NCBI GenBank assembly: GCA_017504735.1
Contig: JAFVQP010000072.1
Location: 1-23,922 of the forward strand
Direction of reading: 5' to 3'
Source of the DNA: Clostridia bacterium
GTDB taxonomy: Bacteria; Bacillota_A; Clostridia; Christensenellales; Borkfalkiaceae
Length of the DNA stretch: 23,922 bases
Made by a program: the position numbers and the translations under genes. Positions 6,676 through 13,588 of this stretch are shown here, in pieces. A model generated the notes under the pieces. That model ran no database searches. It had not been told where the DNA came from and saw only the letters and a program-made list of their open reading frames with translations. Positions within the stretch are counted from its first letter, which is position 1, and every line of letters starts with the position of its first letter.

Positions 6676-8925
6676 ATGAAAAAACAAATACGAAACTTAC
6701 TTTGTAAAATGCTTTGTATGGCAATGGCGTTTTCCGTGACGGCTTGCTCTACGGGAGAAACGGGGAGCAGTTTGCCTATGCAAAGCCAAACTTCTATCCT
6801 TGAAAACAGCTCGGTAACCTCGGAAAAAACCTCTGAAGAGAAAGAGAGCAGTGAGGTTGACAGCGGTGAACAAGGCCCAGGCGGCAATCAAGGCGGCGAA
6901 AATAGCGGGGACCAAGAGGATGATGAAGAACTTGGTGGCGGTTCAGGCGGTTTGGGCGGCGAAGTCAGCAAGCCTGACCCTGAAAAAGTGCTTGACCGTG
7001 AAGAAACGGACGCTTTGGGACATAAAATTGCCTATTACAAGGACGGTACGTGGGAAGATTTGGGGCGTGTAACTCCCCTTGATTTCACCCCGAAGGCAAT
7101 GGAAACGCGCATTGGCTATCAAGCGCTTGGCGCAGAAACGCAAGGGCAGGATAAGCAGGGCTTTTACGCGGAATTATTTCATGCGGCGCTTGACTTTTCT
7201 CAATCGGGCGCTGACCTTGTGGCGGAAGAAATCAACGGCGGCGATAGCTACGTGCTTGCGAAACTTGACGGTGGAAAATATGCACTGTCAACCAATCAAA
7301 TGCAGGCAATTTGGCGTACGATGCGACAGGATTGTCCCGAATTTTATTGGCTTAGCACGCAGGTTTGGTTGGTTGACAACGAATTGTGGGTTTGTATCAA
7401 TGAAGAATATGCGGACGGTGAAAGACGCGCGGATTTGAAGACGAAAATCGAACTTGCGGCTTTAGAATGTGACAGTTATTTGAACGGTAAAATGAGTGAA
7501 ACGGAGCTTGCCGTTACCATCAACGATTACTTGACTGCGAACGTTACATATGCGTATGAGGCGGATGGCGTTACCCCGTCGGAAGCGGTTTGGGCGCACA
7601 ATATCGCAGGTTGGGCGGAAAAAGATTTGGGCGTATGTGAAACGTATGCGGAAAGCTACGCTTACCTTTGCGGTTTATTTGGGTTGGAATGTTGGACAGT
7701 AGTCGGCGTTGCGGCACAAACAGGGGTTATGTCTGGGCATGCGTGGAATATTTTGAAGCTTGACGGCGAATGGCACAACGTGGACGTTACTTGGAATGAC
7801 GGTTTTGAAACGAGCAGTCCTGAATTTTTAACCCGTGAATGGTTTGGCGTTGGTGCGACGGAATTTTCGCATAGCCATCTTGCGGACAGCACTACGGGCG
7901 TAGGAATGAGCTACCAAGTACAGCTTCCTAATCTTTCCGAAAAGGAGCTTTCGCCCGTTTTATTGAAAGAGGATGATCAAGAAGCCGTGATGGTTTCTTC
8001 CATCGATAAAGCGTTTGAAAAAATGACAAATGCAGGGGGCAGGTACGAGATTACACTCTACCCCGACAGCAATGCGCAGGTGAAAGCGAACAAGGTGATT
8101 TACCCTCAAAAAGACGATTTTACCACGGCAACGTTACCAAACGTAGAGGAAATTACCATTGTCGGCGAGCGTTACGTGACGAATGCGCAGGTTGGCTCGT
8201 ATATTGCGGCAACCTTGCAAACGAGTGCGGATATTTTACTGCAAAGCGATTTGTGTTTGGTAGGGTTTGACTTGTATGCAAATTCGTTAAACCTCGGTGC
8301 AAACACCTTGGTTTTGGCGGATGATACTGCTTTGCAAACGAGCGTTGTCGGTGCTGTCGGTTCACTGGTGGAAGTGTCGGCTGGCGACGGTTATGCGACG
8401 GCGCAAGGGATTCACGTGGATGGGTTGGAGCTTGTTTCGGGTAGTTTATACACCTTAAACACCTTGACTGCGCAAACGGTATATTTGCATGCAAATACGT
8501 TGCTTGTGCATCAAAGCGCGGCGAATATCACCATTGCGAACTTGCTCTGCGATTATGCAGGGGCGAACATTATCACGACGGCTACGACGGGGGACACGGT
8601 GATTACCCTTGGCAATATCGGCGGTATCGACGGGCTTCCTGTCAAGTCGTTGATGCTTGACGTTCGCTTTACGGGTATGGAAAACTATCCTCAAATTAGC
8701 GTGACGGGCAATATTTTAGGGCGATTTATTTTAGCGATTACGGGTACGGTTTCCGTATTGGATGCAACGCCCATTACAGGTACTAATTTCAACGGTAACG
8801 CGGTTGCGTTGGTTTCGCAAATCGTTACGAAAGACGAATTTTCGGTAGGCTTTACCGCAAATAATACAATTACTCTTGTTGGCTACGTTTACGATTCGGC
8901 TGTAGGCGCGGTAAGAGTTTGGTAA
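6676..8925 (+). CDS. Lipoprotein with transglutaminase-like domain and repetitive C-terminal region
   Basis: Numbered from ATG 6676. A signal peptide ends in a lipobox SVTAC with lipidated Cys24, so the protein should be anchored outside the membrane. A low-complexity Ser/Glu/Gly linker (~25-95, with NQGGENSGDQEDDEELGGG) looks like a flexible stalk. A transglutaminase-like core follows with a probable triad Cys321 (GVCETYAES), His355 (SGHAWNIL) and Asp370 (NVDVTWND). The last ~250 residues are Leu/Val/Asn/Thr-rich with recurring short strands (SLNLGANTLVLADDT, TVYLHANTLLVHQS), suggesting a beta-solenoid. GGAGG (6654-6658) is 11 nt from an in-frame TTG at 6670 and 17 nt from the ATG, so the start may be the TTG two codons earlier. 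It follows the metallopeptidase by 9 nt. Crosslinking, proteolytic or purely structural roles are all possible. Confidence 0.85.
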   Translation: MKKQIRNLLCKMLCMAMAFSVTACSTGETGSSLPMQSQTSILENSSVTSEKTSEEKESSEVDSGEQGPGGNQGGENSGDQEDDEELGGGSGGLGGEVSKPDPEKVLDREETDALGHKIAYYKDGTWEDLGRVTPLDFTPKAMETRIGYQALGAETQGQDKQGFYAELFHAALDFSQSGADLVAEEINGGDSYVLAKLDGGKYALSTNQMQAIWRTMRQDCPEFYWLSTQVWLVDNELWVCINEEYADGERRADLKTKIELAALECDSYLNGKMSETELAVTINDYLTANVTYAYEADGVTPSEAVWAHNIAGWAEKDLGVCETYAESYAYLCGLFGLECWTVVGVAAQTGVMSGHAWNILKLDGEWHNVDVTWNDGFETSSPEFLTREWFGVGATEFSHSHLADSTTGVGMSYQVQLPNLSEKELSPVLLKEDDQEAVMVSSIDKAFEKMTNAGGRYEITLYPDSNAQVKANKVIYPQKDDFTTATLPNVEEITIVGERYVTNAQVGSYIAATLQTSADILLQSDLCLVGFDLYANSLNLGANTLVLADDTALQTSVVGAVGSLVEVSAGDGYATAQGIHVDGLELVSGSLYTLNTLTAQTVYLHANTLLVHQSAANITIANLLCDYAGANIITTATTGDTVITLGNIGGIDGLPVKSLMLDVRFTGMENYPQISVTGNILGRFILAITGTVSVLDATPITGTNFNGNAVALVSQIVTKDEFSVGFTANNTITLVGYVYDSAVGAVRVW

Positions 8926-8932
8926 ACTAGGT

Positions 8933-8959
8933 TTGAAATGCTACGCATTGTGGTATAAA
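8933..8959 (+). promoter_or_regulatory. Possible promoter for the SUF genes
   Basis: TTGAAA (8933-8938) and TATAAA (8954-8959) with a short 15-nt spacer in the 69-nt gap between the lipoprotein gene and sufC. No terminator is visible in the gap, so readthrough is also possible. Confidence 0.4.
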
Positions 8960-8994
8960 TAAGCAAAAGAAAAAATTTTTCCGAAAGAGGAAGT

Positions 8995-9714
8995 ATGTTA
9001 GAATTAAAAAATATCGGCTATCAGGTAAAAGATGAGCTGGGCGAAAAACAAATTTTAAAAGATGTAAATTTGACCTTGGACGAGCGTTTTGTGGCGTTCA
9101 CAGGTCCAAACGGCGGTGGTAAATCTACCCTTGCAAAGGTGATTGCAGGCATTATTAAGCCGACGGAAGGCCGTATTTATTTAGATGGTGAGGACATCAC
9201 CGATTTGTCCGTGACGGAACGCGCGCAAAAGGGGATTTCCTACGCATTTCAACAACCCGTACGCTTTAAGGGGTTGACGGTGCGCGATTTAATCAATATC
9301 GCGTCAGGGAAAACCCTCAAGGTGTCGGATGCTTGCGCCTACCTTTCCGAGGTGGGGATGTGTGCGCGCGATTATATCGACCGTGAAGTAAACGCTTCGC
9401 TGTCGGGCGGCGAGTTAAAGCGTATCGAAATCGCTACCATTTTGGCGCGCGGGACCAAGCTGTCGGTGTTTGACGAACCCGAAGCAGGGATCGATCTTTG
9501 GAGTTTCAACAGCTTGATTAAAGTGTTTGAAAATATGTACGAAAAGACCAAGGGGAATATTTTGATTATTTCCCATCAGGAACGCATCTTAAATATTGCG
9601 GATAAAATTGTGGTAATTGCAAACGGTCAAATCCAAAACGTGGGCAAAAAAGACGACGTTTTACCCAAGCTTTTGGCGGCGGAATCCTGCAAGGTTTTGA
9701 CGGATAAAATTTAA
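8995..9714 (+). CDS. sufC: SufC-type Fe-S cluster assembly ATPase
   Basis: Soluble ABC ATPase of the SUF iron-sulfur cluster scaffold complex; it has no membrane partner. Motifs: Walker A GPNGGGKS (residues 37-44), signature LSGGELKR (136-143), Walker B with E161 followed by the SufC-style PEAGIDLWSF, and switch H194. Length 239 aa is normal. The ribosome site GAGGAAG lies just before ATG 8995. The next gene, 16 nt downstream, encodes a SufB/D-like protein and completes a two-gene set. This resembles the minimal SUF (SufBC, also called SMS) arrangement known from archaea and anaerobic bacteria. No sufS, sufU or sufA is visible, and the flanking genes are unrelated. Confidence 0.92.
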   Translation: MLELKNIGYQVKDELGEKQILKDVNLTLDERFVAFTGPNGGGKSTLAKVIAGIIKPTEGRIYLDGEDITDLSVTERAQKGISYAFQQPVRFKGLTVRDLINIASGKTLKVSDACAYLSEVGMCARDYIDREVNASLSGGELKRIEIATILARGTKLSVFDEPEAGIDLWSFNSLIKVFENMYEKTKGNILIISHQERILNIADKIVVIANGQIQNVGKKDDVLPKLLAAESCKVLTDKI

Positions 9715-9730
9715 AACGGAGGGGGCAGGT

Positions 9731-10657
9731 ATGGATTCAATACAAAAAGACTTATTGTTACAAATTGCCGATTTACACGGTACCCCCGAAGGTGCGTTCA
9801 ACATTCGCGCAAACGGTGAAAGCCAAGGTAGAAACTCTACGGCAAACATAGAAATCGTATCCAAAACGGATGGTAAATCGGGTATTGACATTTTTATCAA
9901 ACCGAACACGAAAAACGAGAGTGTGCATATCCCTGTGGTAATCAGCAAGGCTGGTTTGCAAGAGGTGGTATATAACGATTTTTACATCGGTGAGGGTGCG
10001 GACGTTGTGATTGTTGCAGGTTGCGGTATTCACAACTGCGGCGGCGTGGATATGACTTCGCGCCACGACGGCGTTCATACTTTCTACGTAGGTAAAAATG
10101 CGAAGATTAAATACGTCGAAAAGCATTACGGCGACGGGGACGGGCTCGGTAAAAACGTGATGAACCCCGAAACGGTGGTGCATTTAGACGAGGGCGCGCA
10201 TATGGAGATGGAAACCACCCAAATTAAGGGGATTGACTCGACCAAGCGTATCACGCGCGCGGATATGAAGGCGGGCGCAAACTTTATTGTAAAGGAAAAA
10301 CTTTACACCCATGGTACCCAGGTTGCGGATACCGATTTCGTGGTGGATATGGATGGTGAAGGCTGTCGTGCGGATATTATGTCGAGATCGGTTGCGGCTG
10401 GAAATTCCGTGCAGCATTTCGTTTCAACCATGAACGGCAATGCGCCTTGTCATGGACACACCGAATGTGACGCAATCATTATGGACAGCGCAGCGGTAAC
10501 GGCGGCGCCCTGCTTGACGGCAAATCATATCGATGCGGAATTGATTCACGAGGCTGCAATCGGTAAAATTGCAGGCGAACAGCTTATCAAACTGATGACC
10601 CTTGGGTTGACTGAAAAGGAAGCGGAAGAATATATCATTAAGGGATTTTTACACTAA
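9731..10657 (+). CDS. sufB: SufB/SufD-family Fe-S cluster scaffold protein (minimal SUF)
   Basis: Scaffold partner of SufC on which iron-sulfur clusters are built. At 308 aa it is much shorter than the ~450-480 residues of classical SufB, fitting the short single SufB/D of minimal SUF systems. Visible: a right-handed beta-helix core (GEGADVVIVAGCGIHNC, HFVSTMNGNAPCHGHTECDAI) and the family C-terminus AAPCLTANHIDAELIHEAAIGK, with Cys, Glu and His in the region that carries cluster-assembly residues in SufB/SufD. GGAGGGGGCAGGT precedes ATG 9731. The stop codon (10655-10657) lies at the loop of a perfect 13-bp hairpin, followed at once by the nested repeat array. Whether to name it SufB or SufD cannot be settled by eye. 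Confidence 0.88.
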   Translation: MDSIQKDLLLQIADLHGTPEGAFNIRANGESQGRNSTANIEIVSKTDGKSGIDIFIKPNTKNESVHIPVVISKAGLQEVVYNDFYIGEGADVVIVAGCGIHNCGGVDMTSRHDGVHTFYVGKNAKIKYVEKHYGDGDGLGKNVMNPETVVHLDEGAHMEMETTQIKGIDSTKRITRADMKAGANFIVKEKLYTHGTQVADTDFVVDMDGEGCRADIMSRSVAAGNSVQHFVSTMNGNAPCHGHTECDAIIMDSAAVTAAPCLTANHIDAELIHEAAIGKIAGEQLIKLMTLGLTEKEAEEYIIKGFLH

Positions 10658-10668
10658 AAATCCCTTAA
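10638..10668 (+). terminator. Perfect hairpin spanning the sufB stop codon
   Basis: Stem TTAAGGGATTTTT (10638-10650) / AAAAATCCCTTAA (10656-10668), 13 bp without mismatch, loop ACACT. The stop TAA begins in the loop. There is no T-run after it on the + strand, so it is an atypical terminator and may act as an mRNA 3'-end stabiliser. Its last base is also the first base of the following repeat array. Confidence 0.6.
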
Positions 10669-10872
10669 GTGAAGTTTTGCTAGTGCAAAGTGAAGTTCTT
10701 GCCAAGAGATAAGTTTTTCGCTTTGCGAAAAGTGAAGTTTGCCCGATGGGCAAGTTATTGCAAGTATTCATAACAGCCACAACTTTTTACCGAAGGTAAA
10801 AAACTTCACTGCGTGGGAAGCGCAACTTCACTGACGAAGTCAACTTCACTGTGGCATAGCCACAACTTCACT
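10668..10872. repeat. Nested inverted array of AGTGAAGTT / AACTTCACT units separated by mini-hairpins
   Basis: Left units AGTGAAGTT at 10668-10676, 10689-10697, 10707-10715 (degenerate, AGATAAGTT), 10731-10739 and a stub AAGTT at 10752-10756. Right units AACTT at 10781-10785 (stub) and AACTTCACT at 10802-10810, 10824-10832, 10842-10850 and 10864-10872. Right units are reverse complements of left ones and nest 5 against 5. Spacers are different hairpins: TTGC-tagt-GCAA, CTT-gcc-AAG, TTTCGC-ttt-GCGAAA, TGCCC-gat-GGGCA, TTTACC-gaa-GGTAAA, GCGT-gggaa-GCGC, GAC-gaa-GTC and GTGGC-ata-GCCAC. The centre, 10757-10780, is a non-repeat loop. No open reading frame is evident. Function unknown. Confidence 0.9.
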
Positions 10873-10908
10873 TTTATACAAATGAAATAAAAATTATCAC
10901 ATATATCA

Positions 10909-10914
10909 AAGGAG
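10909..10914 (+). promoter_or_regulatory. Ribosome binding site marking the original start of the interrupted M18 gene
   Basis: AAGGAG at 10909-10914, 10 nt before ATG 10925. It shows that the intended start is 10925, upstream of the in-frame stop. No convincing promoter is visible between the repeat array and this site. Confidence 0.7.
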
Positions 10915-10924
10915 AATATAAATC

Positions 10925-12301
10925 ATGAGTGAACTTGCTTACAAAAGAACGAACGTCTATGAAAAAGCGGACGAAAAGTTGATGAAATAAATCTTCAACT
11001 ATGCAGAAGGCTACAAAACCTTCCTTGATGAAGGTAAAACGGAACGCGAAGTATGTGCGTACGTAGTGGCAGCTGCGGAAGCGCAGGGCTACAAACCTTT
11101 CACGTTCGGTACGAAATTGAACCCTGGTGACAAGGTGTATTACAACAACCGCGGTAAAAATTTATACCTCATCCGCATCGGTAAAAACGACGTTGCAAAG
11201 AACGGTGTGCGTATCATTGCATCCCATATCGACAGCCCCCGCATTGACTTGAAACAAGTACCTCTTTACGAAGCGGAAGGCATTGCGCTTGCAAAGACGC
11301 ACTACTACGGCGGTATTCGTAAATATCAGTGGACGACCATTCCTTTGGCGTTGCATGGTACGGTAATTTTGAAGAACGGCGAAAAGCTTGACGTGAAAAT
11401 CGGTGAAGACGACAACGATCCCGTATTCTACATCAGCGACTTGCTTCCTCACTTGGCGGCAAAGCAAAGCGCACGCCCCCTTGGCGAAGCAATCGAGGGC
11501 GAAGGCTTGAATATTTGGTTTGGTAACATTCCTTACACCGCTGCTGGAAACGATAAGGATAAGACGGTTAAGGAAAATATCTTGAAAATTCTCAACGAAA
11601 AATACGGTATGGTAGAAGCGGATTTCTTGAGCGCAGAACTTTCCCTTGTGCCTGCATACAAGGCAAAGGATATCGGGTTTGATCGCGCGTTGATTGGTGC
11701 ATACGGCCACGACGACCGCGTTTGCTCCTACCCTGCATACACCGCATTGTTCGATGAAGCTTCCGACGAAAATACGGTTATGGTTGTTCTTGCGGATAAA
11801 GAAGAAATCGGCAGCGAAGGCGTTTCCGGTATGCAATGCGCAATTTTCACCGACTTGTTGGACGAAATCGCACGTTCGGCAGGTGTTTCCTCGGCGGCTA
11901 TGCGTGCAAACTCTATGTGTCTTTCCGCGGACGTAAACGCAGGCTTTGACCCCAACTTCCCCGAAGTTTTGGAAAAGCAGAATGTAACCTACGTTTCCCA
12001 CGGTGCAGGCGTGACGAAGTTCACGGGCGCGCGCGGTAAGAGCGGTTCTTCCGATGCAGATGCTGAATTTGTTGGCTATCTTCGTAAATTGTTCGACGAT
12101 AACGGCGTTATTTGGCAAACGGGCGAGCTTGGTAAGGTTGACGTTGGCGGCGGCGGTACGGTTGCGAAGTTCATTGCAAAAATGAACATCAGCACCATCG
12201 ATATCGGCGTAGCGGTTATTTCGATGCACGCACCTTACGAAGTTGTATCGAAAGCGGACGTTTACGAAACCTATCTTGCGTTCCGTGCATTCATTAAATA
12301 A
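10925..12301 (+). pseudogene. M18-family aminopeptidase interrupted by an in-frame TAA
   Basis: The reading frame starts at ATG 10925 (MSELAYKRTNVYEKAD) behind a good ribosome site and hits TAA at codon 22 (10988-10990). It continues in the same frame, without any shift, to the stop at 12301. The post-stop part is a complete M18 metallo-aminopeptidase: ASHIDSPRIDLK (metal His/Asp), YGHDDRVCSYPAYTAL, DKEEIGSEGVSG (catalytic and metal acids), SADVNAGFDPNF, VDVGGGGTVAKF and SMHAPYEVVSKADVYETY. Enzymes of this family remove N-terminal, often acidic, residues from peptides as large cytosolic oligomers. A single base change (CAA or GAA to TAA) would explain the stop. A downstream GTG at 11066 could give a shortened 411-aa protein lacking ~47 N-terminal residues. 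A recent nonsense mutation, a sequencing or assembly error, and readthrough all remain open. Confidence 0.8.
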
Positions 12302-12360
12302 GTAAATGAGCGTACCAGGTACGCGTTGAAATGAAAAAATAACTATAAACAAACAATCGG

Positions 12361-12396
12361 GTTGGGTATCGAAGTGATTTGATACCCAACTTTTTT
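12361..12396 (+). terminator. Rho-independent terminator after the M18 gene
   Basis: Perfect 10-bp stem GTTGGGTATC (12361-12370) / GATACCCAAC (12381-12390) followed by six T. It separates the aminopeptidase from the next promoter. Confidence 0.93.
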
Positions 12397-12416
12397 GTGA
12401 AATATCGGGAAATATC

Positions 12417-12445
12417 TTGACATATACGCGGAAATCCGTTATAAT
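12417..12445 (+). promoter_or_regulatory. Strong sigma-A promoter upstream of the structured RNA
   Basis: Consensus TTGACA (12417-12422), 17-nt spacer, TATAAT (12440-12445). A start about 7 nt downstream would be G12452, exactly the first base of the long closing stem of the RNA. Confidence 0.9.
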
Positions 12446-12451
12446 AATTTT

Positions 12452-12645
12452 GCTAAACCAACTGAATTTGAAAAATCGCCTTATTATCCAAGGGGGTATT
12501 ATACCCTTTTTGTCTTTTACATAGTGAATTTGATAAAAATGCAAATTCCACTTGTAAAAGGCAAGGCGACCTTGTTGTATTCAAGTTGGTTTAGCGACTC
12601 GGAGTTTGCGTTTTTTGTGCGTGGCTTCGGTCGCGCACTTTTTAA
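12452..12645 (+). ncRNA. Structured RNA of unknown family (free-standing 6S-like RNA or regulatory leader of the ABC exporter)
   Basis: Fills the 384-nt gene-free stretch together with the terminator and promoter before it. Closing stem GCTAAACCAACT (12452-12463) / AGTTGGTTTAGC (12584-12595) is perfect over 12 bp and extends by GAAT/ATTC with one bulged A. After an internal bubble, TCGCCTT (12476-12482) pairs with AAGGCGA (12563-12569). That stem encloses a small hairpin GGGTA-TTA-TACCC (12494-12506) and a long one, CTTTTACA (12514-12521) / TGTAAAAG (12553-12560), extended inside by GTGAATTTG / CAAATTCCAC. A terminator ends the unit. The size, own promoter and rod with a bubble recall 6S RNA, but I recognise no conserved 6S or riboswitch sequence. 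No separate promoter is visible before the ABC genes, so a cis-acting leader with attenuation is equally plausible. Confidence 0.6.
12617..12643 (+). terminator. Terminator at the end of the structured RNA
   Basis: Stem GTGCGTG (12617-12623) / CGCGCAC (12632-12638), seven pairs with one G-T wobble, 8-nt loop containing TTCG, and five T. It lies 43 nt before the ATG of the ABC ATPase gene, as expected for either the end of an ncRNA or an attenuator. Confidence 0.75.
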
Positions 12646-12685
12646 TTTCAAGTGAACCATACAACAAAAAAAGTAGGAGGTAAAA

Positions 12686-13576
12686 ATGATACTGGAATTA
12701 AAAAATATTGACAAATCCTTTGGCGAAAAAGAGGTTTTAAAAGGGGTTTCTTTTACAGCGGAGGGCGGTAAAGCCTTCGGCTTGTTGGGGAGAAACGGTG
12801 CAGGAAAAACGACGACCATTCGTATCCTTATGAACGTCTTTCCCGCCAACAAAGGCGAGGTGTTGATAGACGGAAAACCGATTAATTACGACGAAATTGG
12901 TATCGGTTATTTACCCGAAGAGAGAGGCTTGTACCCGAAAAAGGTGATTGTTGAACAGTTGGTGTATTTTGCCGAGCTAAAGGGCATGGATGGGAAAGAG
13001 GCGGTCAAAGCTGTTGATTATTGGTTGGATAGGCTGGGAATGAGCGAGTATCGCAACAAGCGTCTGGATACCTTATCGAAAGGCAACCAGCAAAAGATAC
13101 AGTTGATTACTGCGCTTGCGCATAACCCGCATATCGTTATTTTGGACGAACCCTTTTCAGGGCTTGACCCCGTCAACGCAATGCTCTTAAAGGACGTGGT
13201 AAAGGAGCAAATCGCACAAGGCAAAATCGTTTTATTTTCCAGCCATCAAATGGGCTACATAGAAGAATTTTGCGACAGTATCGCCATCATCAATGCGGGC
13301 AGGGTTGCGATTAGCGGGGATTTACACGAGATAAAGAGAAATTATTTGCGTGATAAATTGGTGGTAAGCACGACCGACCCTGCGCCAATTAAGGCGGATT
13401 TTGGCGAGGCTTGTAAGGAGCGTGAGGACGGAACGTTGCTGATTCAACTGAAGGATCCCGCTGAAAAGAAAACCATAATGAAACGGCTTGTGGAAGATTA
13501 CGATATCGACGAAGTAAAGGTGTTTGAACCGTCGCTTAACGATATCTTTGTGGAATACGCAGGCGCGCAGGTATAA
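12686..13576 (+). CDS. NatA-like ABC-2 transporter ATP-binding protein
   Basis: ATPase of an ABC-2 type exporter. Motifs: Walker A GRNGAGKTT (residues 35-43), GYLPEERGLYP (74-84, with Glu where a Q-loop Gln is usual, common in this subfamily), signature LSKGN (130-134), Walker B ILDEPFSGLDP with E155, and switch H187 (SSHQM). The C-terminal ~80 residues form the DUF4162-like extension. Length 296 aa is normal. An optimal AGGAGG (12675-12680) precedes ATG 12686. It is followed after 12 nt by its membrane partner. Expression probably depends on readthrough from the promoter at 12417. The NatAB group exports sodium in Bacillus, but related pairs export drugs or peptides, so the substrate is not known. 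Confidence 0.93.
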   Translation: MILELKNIDKSFGEKEVLKGVSFTAEGGKAFGLLGRNGAGKTTTIRILMNVFPANKGEVLIDGKPINYDEIGIGYLPEERGLYPKKVIVEQLVYFAELKGMDGKEAVKAVDYWLDRLGMSEYRNKRLDTLSKGNQQKIQLITALAHNPHIVILDEPFSGLDPVNAMLLKDVVKEQIAQGKIVLFSSHQMGYIEEFCDSIAIINAGRVAISGDLHEIKRNYLRDKLVVSTTDPAPIKADFGEACKEREDGTLLIQLKDPAEKKTIMKRLVEDYDIDEVKVFEPSLNDIFVEYAGAQV

Positions 13577-13588
13577 GGAGATAGAGCG

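Noticed and set aside
10668..10872. CRISPR array or integron attC sites
   Set aside because: Repeats are only 9 bp, switch orientation half way, and spacers are self-complementary and 9-15 nt long, unlike CRISPR. The AAC/GTT ends are arranged opposite to the attC core order, and no cas or integrase gene is nearby.
11162..12544. 460-residue open frame on the - strand opposite the M18 gene
   Set aside because: It is a mirror of the codon bias of the + strand gene, crosses a terminator and promoter, and its translation has no domain-like features; the + frame has full M18 motifs.
12452..12685. T-box or a known metabolite riboswitch before the NatAB-like genes
   Set aside because: No T-box GGGTGG/ACCGCG-type core and no sequence core that I recognise from a common riboswitch class; only secondary structure is visible.
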